Shown: positions 50,212 to 60,071, counted from the first letter of the stretch. The stretch is 64,000 nt of DNA from Paeniglutamicibacter antarcticus_C (GCF_039544305.1 NZ_BAABLK010000034.1:248001-312000); one strand, 5' to 3'. The notes: a model not told the origin generated them from the sequence alone. Made by a program: numbers and translations.

Positions 50212-52608
50212 ATGGCAGCTAAAAAGTCCCCGTTTTTTGATACGGCTACCACCCTCGGCAAGATCGTTGCCTTCTTTGGGGTGAGCGCCTTATGTGGCGT
50301 ACTTGCGGCAGGGTTGATGATCCCCGTCGCTTCTCTTGCCGGCAGTGGCGCCAGCGCCGGCTCCGAGGTATTCGATGCGCTGCCAGCAAGTTTCAAGGGT
50401 GAGCCCATCGCCCAGCCTTCGAAGGTCCTGGCAAAAGACGGGTCGACGATCGCCACCTTCTATTCGGAAAACCGGCAGCCGGTAGAACTCAAAGACATTT
50501 CCAAGATCATGCAGAAGGCGATCGTTTCCATTGAGGACGAACGCTTCTACGAGCACAACGGTGTGGATATCCGCGGCATTGCCCGCGCAGCGGTGAACAA
50601 CTTCACCTCCTCGTCCCAGCAGGGCGCCTCCACCCTGACCCAGCAGTACGTCAACAACCTCATCGTCAACGCCGACGTCGTCAACGGGGTGGACCGCTCA
50701 GAGATGACGGTCTCGGGCAGCAAGGACATTGCCGACAAGGCCCGCGAAGCCAAGCTGGCGGTCTCCATCGAGAAGAAGATGACCAAGGACGAGATCCTTG
50801 AGGGCTACCTGAACCTCGTGTTGTTCTCCGGACGCAACTACGGCATCCAGGCCGCAGCCCAGCGCTTCTACTCGGTGGACGCCAAGGACCTGAACCTGCA
50901 GCAGTCAGCGATGCTCGCCGGCATGGTTCAGTTGCCCAACGCGTACAACCCGGAAAAGAGCCCCGAGCGTAGCCTCAAGCGTCGCAACACCGTACTGGCT
51001 GCCATGCTGCGTACCGGTGCAATCGACAAGGCGGAATATGACAAGGCTGCCAAGTCCAAGCTTGCGCTGAAGCCGCACCAGGTCAAGTCCGGCTGCATCG
51101 CAGCTGATTCCGGAGCCTTCTTCTGCGACTACGTCACCAGGCTGATCACCACCGACAAGGCATACGGCAAGACCAAGAAGGATCGTGAGAACCTGCTCTA
51201 CCGCGGTGGCCTGACCATCCAGACCACCTTGGATCTGCGCCTGCAGCAGGAAGCGGAAAAGCAGTCCAAGCGGATCATCCCGGCCGACGACAAGTCGAAC
51301 ATAGGCGCTTCCATCGTGACGGTGGAACCCGGTACCGGAAACATCTTGGCCATGGGCCAGAACAAGACCTACGGCCCCACGGACAAGGACAAGGGTCCTG
51401 TCACCATGATCAACTTCGCCGTGGAGAAGGCACTTGGCGGTGCAGGCGGCTTCCAGGGGGGGTCCACCATGAAGCCCTATACGACCATGGCGTGGCTCGA
51501 ATCCGGGCACAACATGTGGGACAGGATCAGTGCCCCCAATAAGAAGAACTACCCGGAGTCATTCAAATGGAAGGCTTCATGCCTTGCTCGCGGCTACGCT
51601 ACGTCCGGCGGCGGGGCCGAGGGCTGGTCTCCGGCGAACGCCGTCAAGGGCTACCCGTCATCGATGAGTGTCGACTACGGACTATTCAATTCCGTAAACA
51701 CCGCGACGATCACCGAAGCCTCCAAGCTGGACCTTTGTGACATCTCGAAAGCAACCGAACGCTTGGGCCTTCTCGACTATGACAACTACACGGATTTTAA
51801 AACCGGCGAGAAAACCACCACGGCTCAACCGATTTCTCCTGCCAACCCATCATTCGTGATCGGTTCGGCGCGCATCACCCCGCTGGCCCAGGCCACCGCC
51901 TTTGCAGCCTTGGCCAACGATGGCGAATTCTGCGAGAACCGTGCGCTGACTTCCGTCACCGACGCCAAGGGCACCGAATACAAGGTCAAGCCGGTGGAGT
52001 GCAGACAGGAAGTCAGTCCGCAGGTCGTTGCCGACATGAACGGCACCATGAAGAAGATCGCTTCGCAGAAGGTCGCCAAGGGAAGCATCGGCTACCCGAT
52101 CGCGGGCAAGACCGGTACTAACAACGGGGCCAACTCGACTTGGTTCGTGGGCTACACCACAGGCATGACCTCCGCGGCCTGGGTCGGTCGCTACGACAAG
52201 CAGTCGAACCTGGAAACCATGGACAAGGAAATCGCCGGCGTGACCCGTCGCTGGACCGACTCGGGCACCTGGGCCTCCCCGCTGTGGACGAACTACATGA
52301 AGCAGGTCGGGGAACTATACCCGGCCAAGAAGTTCGGCAACGCCAAGTCCGCCCCCAAGGCGCCGCCGAAGGAAGACAAAAAGGACTCTTCCAACGACTC
52401 CAAGTCCTCGGATGAGTCCAAGTCGGCCAAGGACAGCTCCAAGGACAGCTCCAAGGACAAGCCGAGCAACAAGCCAAAGAATTCCACGGCCCCCAAGGAA
52501 GTAAAAATCCCCAAGAGCGAAAACAAGGAAAAGGGCAAGGACAAGGGCAGCTCCAAGCAGAACAGCGGCAGCAGCAAGGCTCCCACCCCTCCGAAGAAAT
52601 CCGACTAG
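50212..52608 (+). CDS. Bifunctional class A penicillin-binding protein (PonA2-like)
   Basis: This 798-residue class A PBP has an N-terminal membrane anchor (about 12-45). The GT51 glycosyltransferase has the catalytic Glu in SIEDERFYEHNGVDIRG (about residue 108), and the transpeptidase domain follows. Its active Ser is in GGSTMKPYT (about residue 420), SVN is at about residue 500, and KTGT at about residue 633. The last 85 residues are a Lys/Ser/Pro-rich tail. It makes peptidoglycan at the cell wall. The start at 50212 gives MAAKKSPF. It is followed after 4 bases by the metallophosphoesterase gene, the order known for Rv3682-Rv3683. Confidence 0.93.
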   Translation: MAAKKSPFFDTATTLGKIVAFFGVSALCGVLAAGLMIPVASLAGSGASAGSEVFDALPASFKGEPIAQPSKVLAKDGSTIATFYSENRQPVELKDISKIMQKAIVSIEDERFYEHNGVDIRGIARAAVNNFTSSSQQGASTLTQQYVNNLIVNADVVNGVDRSEMTVSGSKDIADKAREAKLAVSIEKKMTKDEILEGYLNLVLFSGRNYGIQAAAQRFYSVDAKDLNLQQSAMLAGMVQLPNAYNPEKSPERSLKRRNTVLAAMLRTGAIDKAEYDKAAKSKLALKPHQVKSGCIAADSGAFFCDYVTRLITTDKAYGKTKKDRENLLYRGGLTIQTTLDLRLQQEAEKQSKRIIPADDKSNIGASIVTVEPGTGNILAMGQNKTYGPTDKDKGPVTMINFAVEKALGGAGGFQGGSTMKPYTTMAWLESGHNMWDRISAPNKKNYPESFKWKASCLARGYATSGGGAEGWSPANAVKGYPSSMSVDYGLFNSVNTATITEASKLDLCDISKATERLGLLDYDNYTDFKTGEKTTTAQPISPANPSFVIGSARITPLAQATAFAALANDGEFCENRALTSVTDAKGTEYKVKPVECRQEVSPQVVADMNGTMKKIASQKVAKGSIGYPIAGKTGTNNGANSTWFVGYTTGMTSAAWVGRYDKQSNLETMDKEIAGVTRRWTDSGTWASPLWTNYMKQVGELYPAKKFGNAKSAPKAPPKEDKKDSSNDSKSSDESKSAKDSSKDSSKDKPSNKPKNSTAPKEVKIPKSENKEKGKDKGSSKQNSGSSKAPTPPKKSD

Positions 52609-52612
52609 AGCC

Positions 52613-53566
52613 ATGGTGATTTCATCCCCACTGCCCAAAGCGGCCTCACGCGCTGTGCGTGTGGGCGCTTTGGCGGCTGCAGCAGCAACGGCTTCCGCCG
52701 GTGTTGCCTTTGGCTACGGCCTGGCCCAGACCACCCGATTCGTTCTTCGCGAGGAAAGCCTCGCGCTGCTGCCCCCCGGTTCGGAATCGATCAAGGTTTT
52801 GCACATCTCGGACATTCACATGGTTCCCCGGCAGGAGCTCAAGCGTCGGTGGCTGCACTCACTGGCAGACCTGAAACCGGACTTCGTCGTGAACACCGGT
52901 GACAATCTTGGCCATCCGAAGGGCTTGGACCCCCTGTTGGAGGCCTTGGGCCCGCTCATGGCGTTCCCCGGGGCGTTCGTGCCGGGATCGAATTGCTACT
53001 TCGCACCACGACCCAAGAACCCCCTGCGCTACCTGGCCAATCGCGCGGACACCCCGCGCAACTCCCCCAAGCACCAATTGCCCTGGGAGCAGATGCACCG
53101 GGGGTTCGGTGCCGGCGGTTGGATCAACTTGACCAACAGGAACCACTCATTGGCCGTACGCGGCACCCGGCTGGACCTCACCGGGGTCGATGACCCGCAC
53201 TTGGGACTGGAGCGCTTTGCCGGCTGGCCGGCAGGTTCCTCGACGTCGAGTGCTGCCCCCCACTTGCGCATTGCACTGACTCACGCTCCGTACCAACGCG
53301 TCCTTGACGCCTTTACCGCCGCGGACACCGATTTGGTGCTGGCCGGGCACACGCATGGTGGACAGGTGTGCCTCCCCGGTTACGGGGCCCTGGTGACCAA
53401 TTGCGACCTGCCCACGTGGCGTGCAAGCGGCTTGAACCGATGGGATTTTCAGGACAAGAGCACCGAGCTGAACGTGTCGGCCGGCATTGGCACCTCGCGC
53501 TTTGCCCCGGTGCGCATTGCCTGCCCACCCGAGGCCGTGCTGTTGACATTGACCGCCAGGGGCTAA
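52613..53566 (+). CDS. Metallophosphoesterase, membrane anchored
   Basis: This 317-residue calcineurin-type phosphoesterase has an N-terminal signal or membrane anchor (about 12-35). Metal-binding motifs are LHISDIHM (about residue 64), NTGDNLGHPKG (about 95), LTHAPYQ (about 222) and LAGHTHGGQVCLPGYGA (about 244). The third motif, normally GSN-D or GNH-D, reads GSNCYF at about residue 124, so the Asp seems replaced by Cys. The substrate is unknown. It corresponds to Rv3683 and may be co-transcribed with the PBP, with a possible role in wall or lipid phosphate metabolism. Confidence 0.87.
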   Translation: MVISSPLPKAASRAVRVGALAAAAATASAGVAFGYGLAQTTRFVLREESLALLPPGSESIKVLHISDIHMVPRQELKRRWLHSLADLKPDFVVNTGDNLGHPKGLDPLLEALGPLMAFPGAFVPGSNCYFAPRPKNPLRYLANRADTPRNSPKHQLPWEQMHRGFGAGGWINLTNRNHSLAVRGTRLDLTGVDDPHLGLERFAGWPAGSSTSSAAPHLRIALTHAPYQRVLDAFTAADTDLVLAGHTHGGQVCLPGYGALVTNCDLPTWRASGLNRWDFQDKSTELNVSAGIGTSRFAPVRIACPPEAVLLTLTARG

Positions 53567-53580
53567 CCCGCCGCATCCGA

Positions 53581-53610
53581 TTGAACAATCCCAACCCCAC
53601 GCTGTAGGGT
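53581..53610 (+). promoter_or_regulatory. Candidate promoter of the ABC exporter operon
   Basis: TTGAAC (53581-53586) and TAGGGT (53605-53610) are separated by 18 bases and lie about 90 bases before the first ABC gene. The elements resemble sigma-70 type signals. No further evidence is available. Confidence 0.4.
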
Positions 53611-53700
53611 ATTCCCAATAGCGAATTGGTGTGCGGGATTAGGGGTCGGACAAAGGTGGCAGTACAACTAGGACACGCCCCTACCGAGGGCACACCCACG

Positions 53701-55491
53701 ATGGGTCGGACATTCGCGCGGCTGCTGCCGTTCGTCAAACCCATCATGCCGAGACTGTTCTTCGGTTTCATATGCGCGCTTGCCGCGGGCATCGTCGCCC
53801 TGACCATCCCCCAGGTCCTGGCCTGGCTGGTGAACAACGTCCTGCATCCCGAGGGAAACAGCTCCGATGTCTGGCTGGCGGTGGGCCTGGTCGCAGGGCT
53901 GGGCGCACTCGAGGCGGCGTTGGTGTTCCTTCGCCGGCAATTCGTTATCACCCCTGCCGCACGCCTGGAAACCCAGATGCGGGTGCGTTTCTACGAACAC
54001 CTCCAACGGCTTCCCGTGGCGTTCCACGAACGCTGGGGCTCCGGGCAGCTGCTCTCCAGGTCCATGTCGGACCTCAGCCTGCTGCGCCGTTGGCTGGCAT
54101 TCGGATCGTTGATGCTGGTGGTTTCCACTGTCACCGTGCTGACCGGCTTGGTCTTGATGTTCAACAGCAGCTGGGTGTTGGGCAGCATCTATCTCGTCGG
54201 CGCCATCCCGATCACCATCAAGGCCTTCCACTTCCGCAACACCTACAAGACGGCAAGCCGCCTCAGCCAGGACCAAGCCGGAGACCTGGCCACGGCCGTC
54301 GAGGAATCCGTGCACGGGATCCGTGTCATCAAGGCCTTTGGCCGGGGCCGGCACATGTATGACGGATTCAATTCCCGGGCCAGCCAGTTGCGTGACACCG
54401 AAGTCACCAAGGCCAGGACCCTGGCCAGTTTCCTGGTCTTCATCGTTTCGATCCCCGAGACCGCACTGGGTCTGGGCCTAGTGGCCGGCCTCTGGCTCAC
54501 CTCCCAGGACCAACTGAGCATCGGTGCACTGGTCGCCTTCTTCGCCACCGCCACGGTGCTGGCGGGCCCGGTGGAGAACATGGGCATGCTGCTGGGCATG
54601 ACGCTGACCACCAAGACCGCGCTGGACCGCCACTTCGAGGTCATGGACGCCGAAAACACCATCACCTCCCCCGATGATCCACGCAGGCCAGCCGACCCGG
54701 TCGGTGAACTGGTGCTGAGCAACGTCCATTTCTCGTTCCCGGACGCGGCCGGAACCAGCGCACCCACGCTGCGAGGCGTCAACCTGCGGGTGCGGCCCGG
54801 GGAAACCATGGCCCTGGTCGGGATGACCGGCACCGGCAAGTCCACGCTGCTCCAGCTCATCCCCCGCCTGCACGAGGCAACCTCCGGCCGCGTGCTCATC
54901 GACGGGATCGACGTGCGCGATTGGGACCTGACCGAACTTCGCCGGTGCGTGGCCGTGGCATTCGAGGACACCATCTTGTTTTCCGCTTCCATTCGCGAAA
55001 ACGTTCTCCTCGGTGCCCCCGAACTGCCCGAGGCTCACCTCGGCGCCCTGCTCGATGAGGCAATCGACACTGCGCAGGCCGGATTCGCCCGCTCGCTGCC
55101 CAACGGGCTGGACACCGTCATCGGCGAGGAGGGGCTCTCCCTGTCCGGAGGCCAGCGCCAGCGCATCGCCCTTGCCCGGGCCATTGCCGCCAAGCCGCGG
55201 ATACTGGTTCTCGATGACCCGCTCTCTGCGCTGGATGTGCGCACCGAGGAAACGGTCACCGAGAAGCTGCGCACCACCTTGGACGGGACAACCACGCTGA
55301 TCGTCGCACACCGGCCTTCCACGGTGATGCTGGCCGACAGGGTCGCACTGCTCAAGGACGGCGCCATCCACGATGTGGGAACCCACTCGGAATTGCTCGC
55401 CGGGAACACACACTACCGATTCGTGATCGCCAGCCTCGAGGACGAGGAAGATCCCGACACCACCACCCTGGGAGGCGGGCCACGGTCATGA
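53701..55491 (+). CDS. ABC exporter half-transporter, degenerate ATP site subunit
   Basis: This 596-residue ABC type 1 exporter has a six-helix membrane domain (about residues 10-300) and an ATPase domain (about 335-575). Walker A is LVGMTGTGKSTLLQL, the signature is LSGGQRQRIAL, and Walker B is ILVLDDPLSALD. In Walker B the usual catalytic Glu after the Asp is an Asp, the mark of the degenerate site in heterodimeric exporters. The frame opens at 53626, with GTG starts at 53626 and 53656 also possible. I chose the ATG at 53701, ten bases after GAGGG. It is paired with the next gene by a 4-base overlap. Confidence 0.9.
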   Translation: MGRTFARLLPFVKPIMPRLFFGFICALAAGIVALTIPQVLAWLVNNVLHPEGNSSDVWLAVGLVAGLGALEAALVFLRRQFVITPAARLETQMRVRFYEHLQRLPVAFHERWGSGQLLSRSMSDLSLLRRWLAFGSLMLVVSTVTVLTGLVLMFNSSWVLGSIYLVGAIPITIKAFHFRNTYKTASRLSQDQAGDLATAVEESVHGIRVIKAFGRGRHMYDGFNSRASQLRDTEVTKARTLASFLVFIVSIPETALGLGLVAGLWLTSQDQLSIGALVAFFATATVLAGPVENMGMLLGMTLTTKTALDRHFEVMDAENTITSPDDPRRPADPVGELVLSNVHFSFPDAAGTSAPTLRGVNLRVRPGETMALVGMTGTGKSTLLQLIPRLHEATSGRVLIDGIDVRDWDLTELRRCVAVAFEDTILFSASIRENVLLGAPELPEAHLGALLDEAIDTAQAGFARSLPNGLDTVIGEEGLSLSGGQRQRIALARAIAAKPRILVLDDPLSALDVRTEETVTEKLRTTLDGTTTLIVAHRPSTVMLADRVALLKDGAIHDVGTHSELLAGNTHYRFVIASLEDEEDPDTTTLGGGPRS

Positions 55492-57296
55492 GCACCAACA
55501 CCGGAGTGTCCAACGAGGACGCGCTCACCCTGACCAAGGACCAACGCAAACGCGTGCGCGCCCGCTCTTGGCGGTTGCTCGCCTCCCTTGCAGCCAAGCA
55601 GAAACCGATGCTGGTGCTGACCTTGGTGCTCGTCGTGATCTCCAATGCCGCCCGCGCGGCCTTCCCGCTGCTGATCGCCTGGGCCATCGACTGGGGACTG
55701 CCGCAGGTCACCAGCGGCAACGTGGCTGCCCTGGGTATCACCGGCGGGGCATACGTGCTCTGTGCGATCCTGGCTGGCACCCTGCTGGGCTGGTATATCC
55801 TGTGCACCGCACGGATGTCCCAGGCGATGTTGCTGGATTTGCGCCTGAAGGTCTTCAGGCACACCCAGCGCCTCAGCCTGGAATTCCACGAGAACTACAC
55901 CTCCGGGCGCATCATTTCGCGGCAGACCTCCGACCTGGAGACCTTGCGCGAGCTGCTGGACCAAGGCATCTCCGAACTCGTCTCCTCGGGCGTCTTCGTG
56001 GTGTTCACGTTGCTCTCGATCTTCCTTCTTGATTGGCGCTCGGGATTCCTTGTGATGATCGCCGCCATCCCGATCTCGCTGCTCTTTGCCTGGTACCAGC
56101 ACCGCTCCGAGGTCGTCTACCGCGAATCCCGGGTGGTCTCGGCCCGGCTCATCGGTTCCTTCGTTGAAACCATGACCGGGATCCGCGCGGTCAAGGCCTT
56201 CCGCAAGGAAAAGGCCAACGATGCCAGCTACGGAAAGGTCGCCGCCGAATTCCGCGACAACTCGATCCGCTCCATCAACCTCTTCGGGGTGCTTCAACCG
56301 GGGCTGGTGCTCATCGGCAACCTTGCAGTGGCCGCGGTCCTCGCCTGGGGCGGATTCCGCATCCTTGACGGAACACTTGCCGTGGGCGTGCTGGTGGCCC
56401 TGCTGCTGGCCACCAAGCGCGTTTTCCAGCCCGTTGAAGGCATCGCGATGTTCTACTCCTCGCTGCAGGCCGCAACCGCAGCCCTGGAAAAGGTCTCTGG
56501 CCTGCTCGAGGAAGCTCCCTCGGTGGTGGAACCGGAGAAACCTAGGCCCCTTGGCGACGTGGCCGGTGCACTGAGATTCTCCAACGCGGTCTTTGGTTAT
56601 GGCGACGGACCGGTGATCATGGACCGGTTCGACCTGGACATCCCGGCCGGGCAGACCATTGCCGTGGTCGGCCAGACAGGCGCGGGAAAATCCACGCTGG
56701 CCAAGCTCATCGCCAGGTTCTACGACCTGCGCTCCGGATCGCTGACCCTGGATTCGGTGCCCATCGAGCAGATCGGCAACGACGATCTGCGCAGGCATGT
56801 GGTGATGGTGACCCAGGAGTCGTTCCTGTTTTCCGGGACGGTCTCGGAGAACATCGCGCTGGGCAAGCCCGGGGCGAGCATCGAGGAGATCATCCTGGCC
56901 GCCCGCGCGGTGGGCGCCCACGAATTCATTACGGCGTTGCCCGAGGGGTACGACACGGATGTGAACAAGCGCGGCGGCCGCGTCTCATCGGGCCAGCGCC
57001 AGCTCATATCCTTTGCCCGGGCCTTCCTGGCTGACCCGGCCGTGCTGATACTCGACGAGGCCACCAGTTCGCTGGACATCCCCTCCGAGCGTGCCGTCCA
57101 GCGCGGCCTGCAGACCCTGCTGGGCAACCGCACGGCGTTGATCATTGCGCACCGGCTTTCCACCGTGCAGATCGCTGACAGGGTGCTGGTGGTCCATGAC
57201 GGGAAGATCGTCGAGGACGGCTCCCCTGCAGAGCTCATCGGTTCCCAGGGGCGCTTCGCCGCCCTGCACAAGGCATGGCGCGAGTCACTGGTCTAG
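55488..57296 (+). CDS. ABC exporter half-transporter, canonical ATP site subunit
   Basis: This 602-residue partner of the preceding subunit has a membrane domain (about 25-325) and an ATPase domain (about 355-590). Walker A is VVGQTGAGKSTLAKLIARF, the signature is VSSGQRQLISFARAF (SSGQ instead of SGGQ), and Walker B is AVLILDEATSSLD with the catalytic Glu. Together the two can form a TmrAB-like heterodimer. Substrate could be a drug, lipid or siderophore. The ATG overlaps the stop of the first gene, which indicates coupled 1:1 synthesis. Confidence 0.92.
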   Translation: MSTNTGVSNEDALTLTKDQRKRVRARSWRLLASLAAKQKPMLVLTLVLVVISNAARAAFPLLIAWAIDWGLPQVTSGNVAALGITGGAYVLCAILAGTLLGWYILCTARMSQAMLLDLRLKVFRHTQRLSLEFHENYTSGRIISRQTSDLETLRELLDQGISELVSSGVFVVFTLLSIFLLDWRSGFLVMIAAIPISLLFAWYQHRSEVVYRESRVVSARLIGSFVETMTGIRAVKAFRKEKANDASYGKVAAEFRDNSIRSINLFGVLQPGLVLIGNLAVAAVLAWGGFRILDGTLAVGVLVALLLATKRVFQPVEGIAMFYSSLQAATAALEKVSGLLEEAPSVVEPEKPRPLGDVAGALRFSNAVFGYGDGPVIMDRFDLDIPAGQTIAVVGQTGAGKSTLAKLIARFYDLRSGSLTLDSVPIEQIGNDDLRRHVVMVTQESFLFSGTVSENIALGKPGASIEEIILAARAVGAHEFITALPEGYDTDVNKRGGRVSSGQRQLISFARAFLADPAVLILDEATSSLDIPSERAVQRGLQTLLGNRTALIIAHRLSTVQIADRVLVVHDGKIVEDGSPAELIGSQGRFAALHKAWRESLV

Positions 57297-57819
57297 GTCG
57301 TACTCGGCCCCACCGCGCAAGCCCTCAAGGCATCCTTTCAATGTAGTCCTCCGGCAACTAGAAGCCAGGCGCCCATACCCTGGGACGATTTGGCGTTCCG
57401 GTGGCGCTTGGCGTGTTGTGCGCTGGCCTGCGGTTAGGTGGGCGATCCAGGGATACCGGCAGCAATGCCTTTGATCTCGACGCCACCGAGAACGGCACGT
57501 TGCCCGTCGAAGTCGAGCTCCCCGAGAGTATTGATGCCCCAAGCGTGCGCCTGCTTGCACAAAATGGCGAGGACAAATCCGTAGGATGCGTCATCGTCTC
57601 TCGCGCGGAAGATGCTTAAGGCTGGGTCGCAGGCTGCGGCGCACCGGGCGCTGCGGGAGAGGTCGTGCAGGCCACGGGATCCCATCCCACCCCACCAAAA
57701 AAGTCATCGTTGACAAGGACGGTGCGGACACCTCGGAACGCGAAGCCGGCCGGTGGGCCCGGCTGAACAACAACATCCTGGTATCCGCAAAAAAGCAAGG
57801 CTTCCAACGGGCAGGCAAA
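57297..57819. other. Region without a convincing gene
   Basis: About 520 bases lie between the ABC exporter and the purC terminator. Frames of 70-95 codons occur on both strands, for example plus 57401-57619 and minus 57434-57685, and neither has a clear ribosome-binding site or known domain. Third-position GC is about 70% in both complementary frames, so base use does not decide. A small or decayed gene cannot be excluded. Confidence 0.45.
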
Positions 57820-57861
57820 AGGCCCGGTGAAGCCCATCCGAAGATGCGTTTCACCGGGCCT
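57820..57861 (-). terminator. Terminator after purC
   Basis: AGGCCCGGTGAA (57820-57831) and TTCACCGGGCCT (57850-57861) form a 12-bp stem 18 bases beyond the purC stop codon on the minus strand, followed by TTTTGCCTGCC. Confidence 0.85.
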
Positions 57862-57878
57862 CTCGATCCCGGCGTGGA

Positions 57879-58784
57879 CTAGGCGCTGAAGGACAGGCCG
57901 GTCAGTCGCTCGTAGGCCTCAATGTAACGTTCGCGGGTGCGCTCGATGATCTCCGTGGGCAACGCGGGGGGTTCCTGGCCGGAGTCCTTGTCCCAGCCCG
58001 AGTCCTCGGAAGTGAGCCAGTCACGAACGAACTGCTTGTCGAAGGAAGGCTGTGCAGCTCCGGGCTCGTAGGTCTCGGCGTCCCAGAAGCGTGAGGAATC
58101 AGGGGTGAGAACCTCGTCACCCAGGGTGATCTCTCCATTGGAGGGATCGATTCCGAACTCGACCTTGGTGTCTGCCAGGATGATGCCGCAGGTGCGGGCG
58201 ATGTCCTCGGCGCGCGTGTACAGGGCCAACGTGGCATCACGCAGATCAGCTGCCTGCTGGCCGCCGATGCGCGCCGCGGTTTCCTCGAAGGTGATGTTCT
58301 CGTCGTGTTCCCCGACCTCGGCCTTGGCCGAGGGTGTGAAGATCGTCGGCTCAAGCTTGGAGCCGTTGACCATACCCGCCTTCAGCGGAAGCGCACACAC
58401 TGTCTGGCGTTTCTGGTACTCCAGCAGTCCGGAGCCGGTCAGGTAACCGCGGGCGATGCATTCGATCGGAAACATCTCGAGCTTTTTGCAAACCATGGCA
58501 CGTCCGGAGACGGCCTCTGGCACATCGGTGGAGATCACGTGGTTGGGGATCTCGGTGAGCTGCTCGAACCACCACAGGCTCAGCTGGGTCAGGACTTTGC
58601 CCTTGTCCGGGATCTCGGATTCAAGGACGAAGTCGTAAGCGCTGATCCTGTCGCTGGCCACAACCAGTACGCGGTCCGTTTCCTCGAAGGTGGAACCGGC
58701 CGGGACGTAGAGGTCACGGACCTTGCCCGAGTAGAAGTGCGTCCAGCCCTCCAGATCCAGGGTCTCGGTATTCAGACCTGACAT
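57879..58784 (-). CDS. purC: Phosphoribosylaminoimidazole-succinocarboxamide synthase
   Basis: This 301-residue enzyme (SAICAR synthase) joins CAIR and L-aspartate with ATP in purine synthesis. Signatures are HFYSGKVRDLYVP near the N-terminus, VVASDRISAYDFVL (about residue 45) and the C-terminal part with ILADTKVEFG. Length fits bacterial forms. The start follows the purD stop with no gap (TAAATG), so the two are translated from one message. A hairpin ends the unit. Confidence 0.95.
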   Translation of the reverse strand: MSGLNTETLDLEGWTHFYSGKVRDLYVPAGSTFEETDRVLVVASDRISAYDFVLESEIPDKGKVLTQLSLWWFEQLTEIPNHVISTDVPEAVSGRAMVCKKLEMFPIECIARGYLTGSGLLEYQKRQTVCALPLKAGMVNGSKLEPTIFTPSAKAEVGEHDENITFEETAARIGGQQAADLRDATLALYTRAEDIARTCGIILADTKVEFGIDPSNGEITLGDEVLTPDSSRFWDAETYEPGAAQPSFDKQFVRDWLTSEDSGWDKDSGQEPPALPTEIIERTRERYIEAYERLTGLSFSA

Positions 58785-60071
58785 TTAGTGGGTTCCTTCC
58801 GAGAGTTTGATCTGGCCGTTGGCGGCCTTCAAGGCGATGTCGGTGCGATGCTGGGCACCGTCCCAGGAGATGGCGGCGATCCCAGCGTAGGCCTTTGCGC
58901 GGGCCGCGTGCAGGTCCGCGCCGAGTCCTACGACGGCGAGCACCCTGCCGCCGGCCACGACGGTCTCGCCGGCAGCGTTGACGCTGGTTCCGGCGTGCAG
59001 GACCGAGACGCCTTCGAGGGATTCGGCCTGTTCCAGGCCGTGGATCACGGCACCCTTGACGGGGTTCTCCGGATAATTTTCCGCGGCCATGACCACCCCG
59101 ACAGCGGTCTCGGGGTGCCAGTGCAGTTGCTCCGCCTCGTCCAGTTCGCCCTTGGCCGCGGCCAGCAGCAACCCGCCAAGCGGGGTCTTCAGCCGTGCGA
59201 GCACCGCCTGGGTTTCAGGGTCCCCGAAGCGCGCATTGAATTCGATCACGCGGATTCCGCGGGTAGTGATGGCCAGGCCGCAGTAGAGCACCCCGGTGAA
59301 AGGGGTGCCGCGGGAGTCCATGTCGCGCAGCGTCGGGTAGGCGACTCGCTCCATGACTTCGTCGACGAATCCCGTCGGAAGCCATGGCAGAGGCGAATAG
59401 GCACCCATGCCACCGGTATTAGGGCCTTCATCGTTGTCGAAGATGCGCTTGAAGTCCTGGGCTGGGGCCAGCGGAACGGCGTGGGTTCCGTCGCAGATCA
59501 CGAAGAGGGAAACCTCCGGGCCGTCAAGGAATTCCTCGATGACCACCGTGCCGCCGGCTTCGAAGCAGGTTTCGGCGTGGGCCAGGGCCTCGGCGCGGTC
59601 GGAGGTGACCACGACTCCCTTGCCGGCGGCCAATCCATCGTCCTTGACCACATAGGGGGCACCAAAAGCATCAAGCGCGTCGGCGGCTTCGCGCGTGTTG
59701 GTGGCCACCTTGGCCATGGCCGTGGGCACCTCTGCCTCGGCCATCACTTTCTTGGCGAAGGCCTTGGAGGCCTCTAGCTGAGCAGCGCCTTGGGTGGGTC
59801 CGAAGACCGGGATGCCGGCGATGAGCAGAGCGTCCGCCACTCCTGCTGCCAGGGGCGCCTCGGGGCCAACCACGACCAGGTCCGATTCCAGATCGGTGGC
59901 CAAGGCCACCACTGCTGCGGGGTCCTGGGCATCGATGTCGTGGGTGGTGACTTCACTCGATATCCCTGCATTGCCAGGTGCACAATGCAGGTCGGTGACG
60001 TAGGGATCCGCAGCCAAAGAGCGGATCAGTGCATGTTCGCGGCCGCCGGGGCCAATAACCAGTACCTTCAC
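58785..60071 (-). CDS. purD: Phosphoribosylamine-glycine ligase
   Basis: This 428-residue ATP-grasp enzyme (GAR synthetase) performs the second step of purine synthesis. It has the N-terminal VLVIGPGGREHALIRSL, the ATP-grasp site YVVKDDGLAAGKGVVVTS (about residue 140) and EFLDGPEVSLFVICDG. The family signature RFGDPETQAVLARL is at about residue 282. It is not fused to other pur genes. It is immediately upstream of purC. The purF gene is 2.6 kb away on the other strand. Confidence 0.96.
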   Translation of the reverse strand: MKVLVIGPGGREHALIRSLAADPYVTDLHCAPGNAGISSEVTTHDIDAQDPAAVVALATDLESDLVVVGPEAPLAAGVADALLIAGIPVFGPTQGAAQLEASKAFAKKVMAEAEVPTAMAKVATNTREAADALDAFGAPYVVKDDGLAAGKGVVVTSDRAEALAHAETCFEAGGTVVIEEFLDGPEVSLFVICDGTHAVPLAPAQDFKRIFDNDEGPNTGGMGAYSPLPWLPTGFVDEVMERVAYPTLRDMDSRGTPFTGVLYCGLAITTRGIRVIEFNARFGDPETQAVLARLKTPLGGLLLAAAKGELDEAEQLHWHPETAVGVVMAAENYPENPVKGAVIHGLEQAESLEGVSVLHAGTSVNAAGETVVAGGRVLAVVGLGADLHAARAKAYAGIAAISWDGAQHRTDIALKAANGQIKLSEGTH

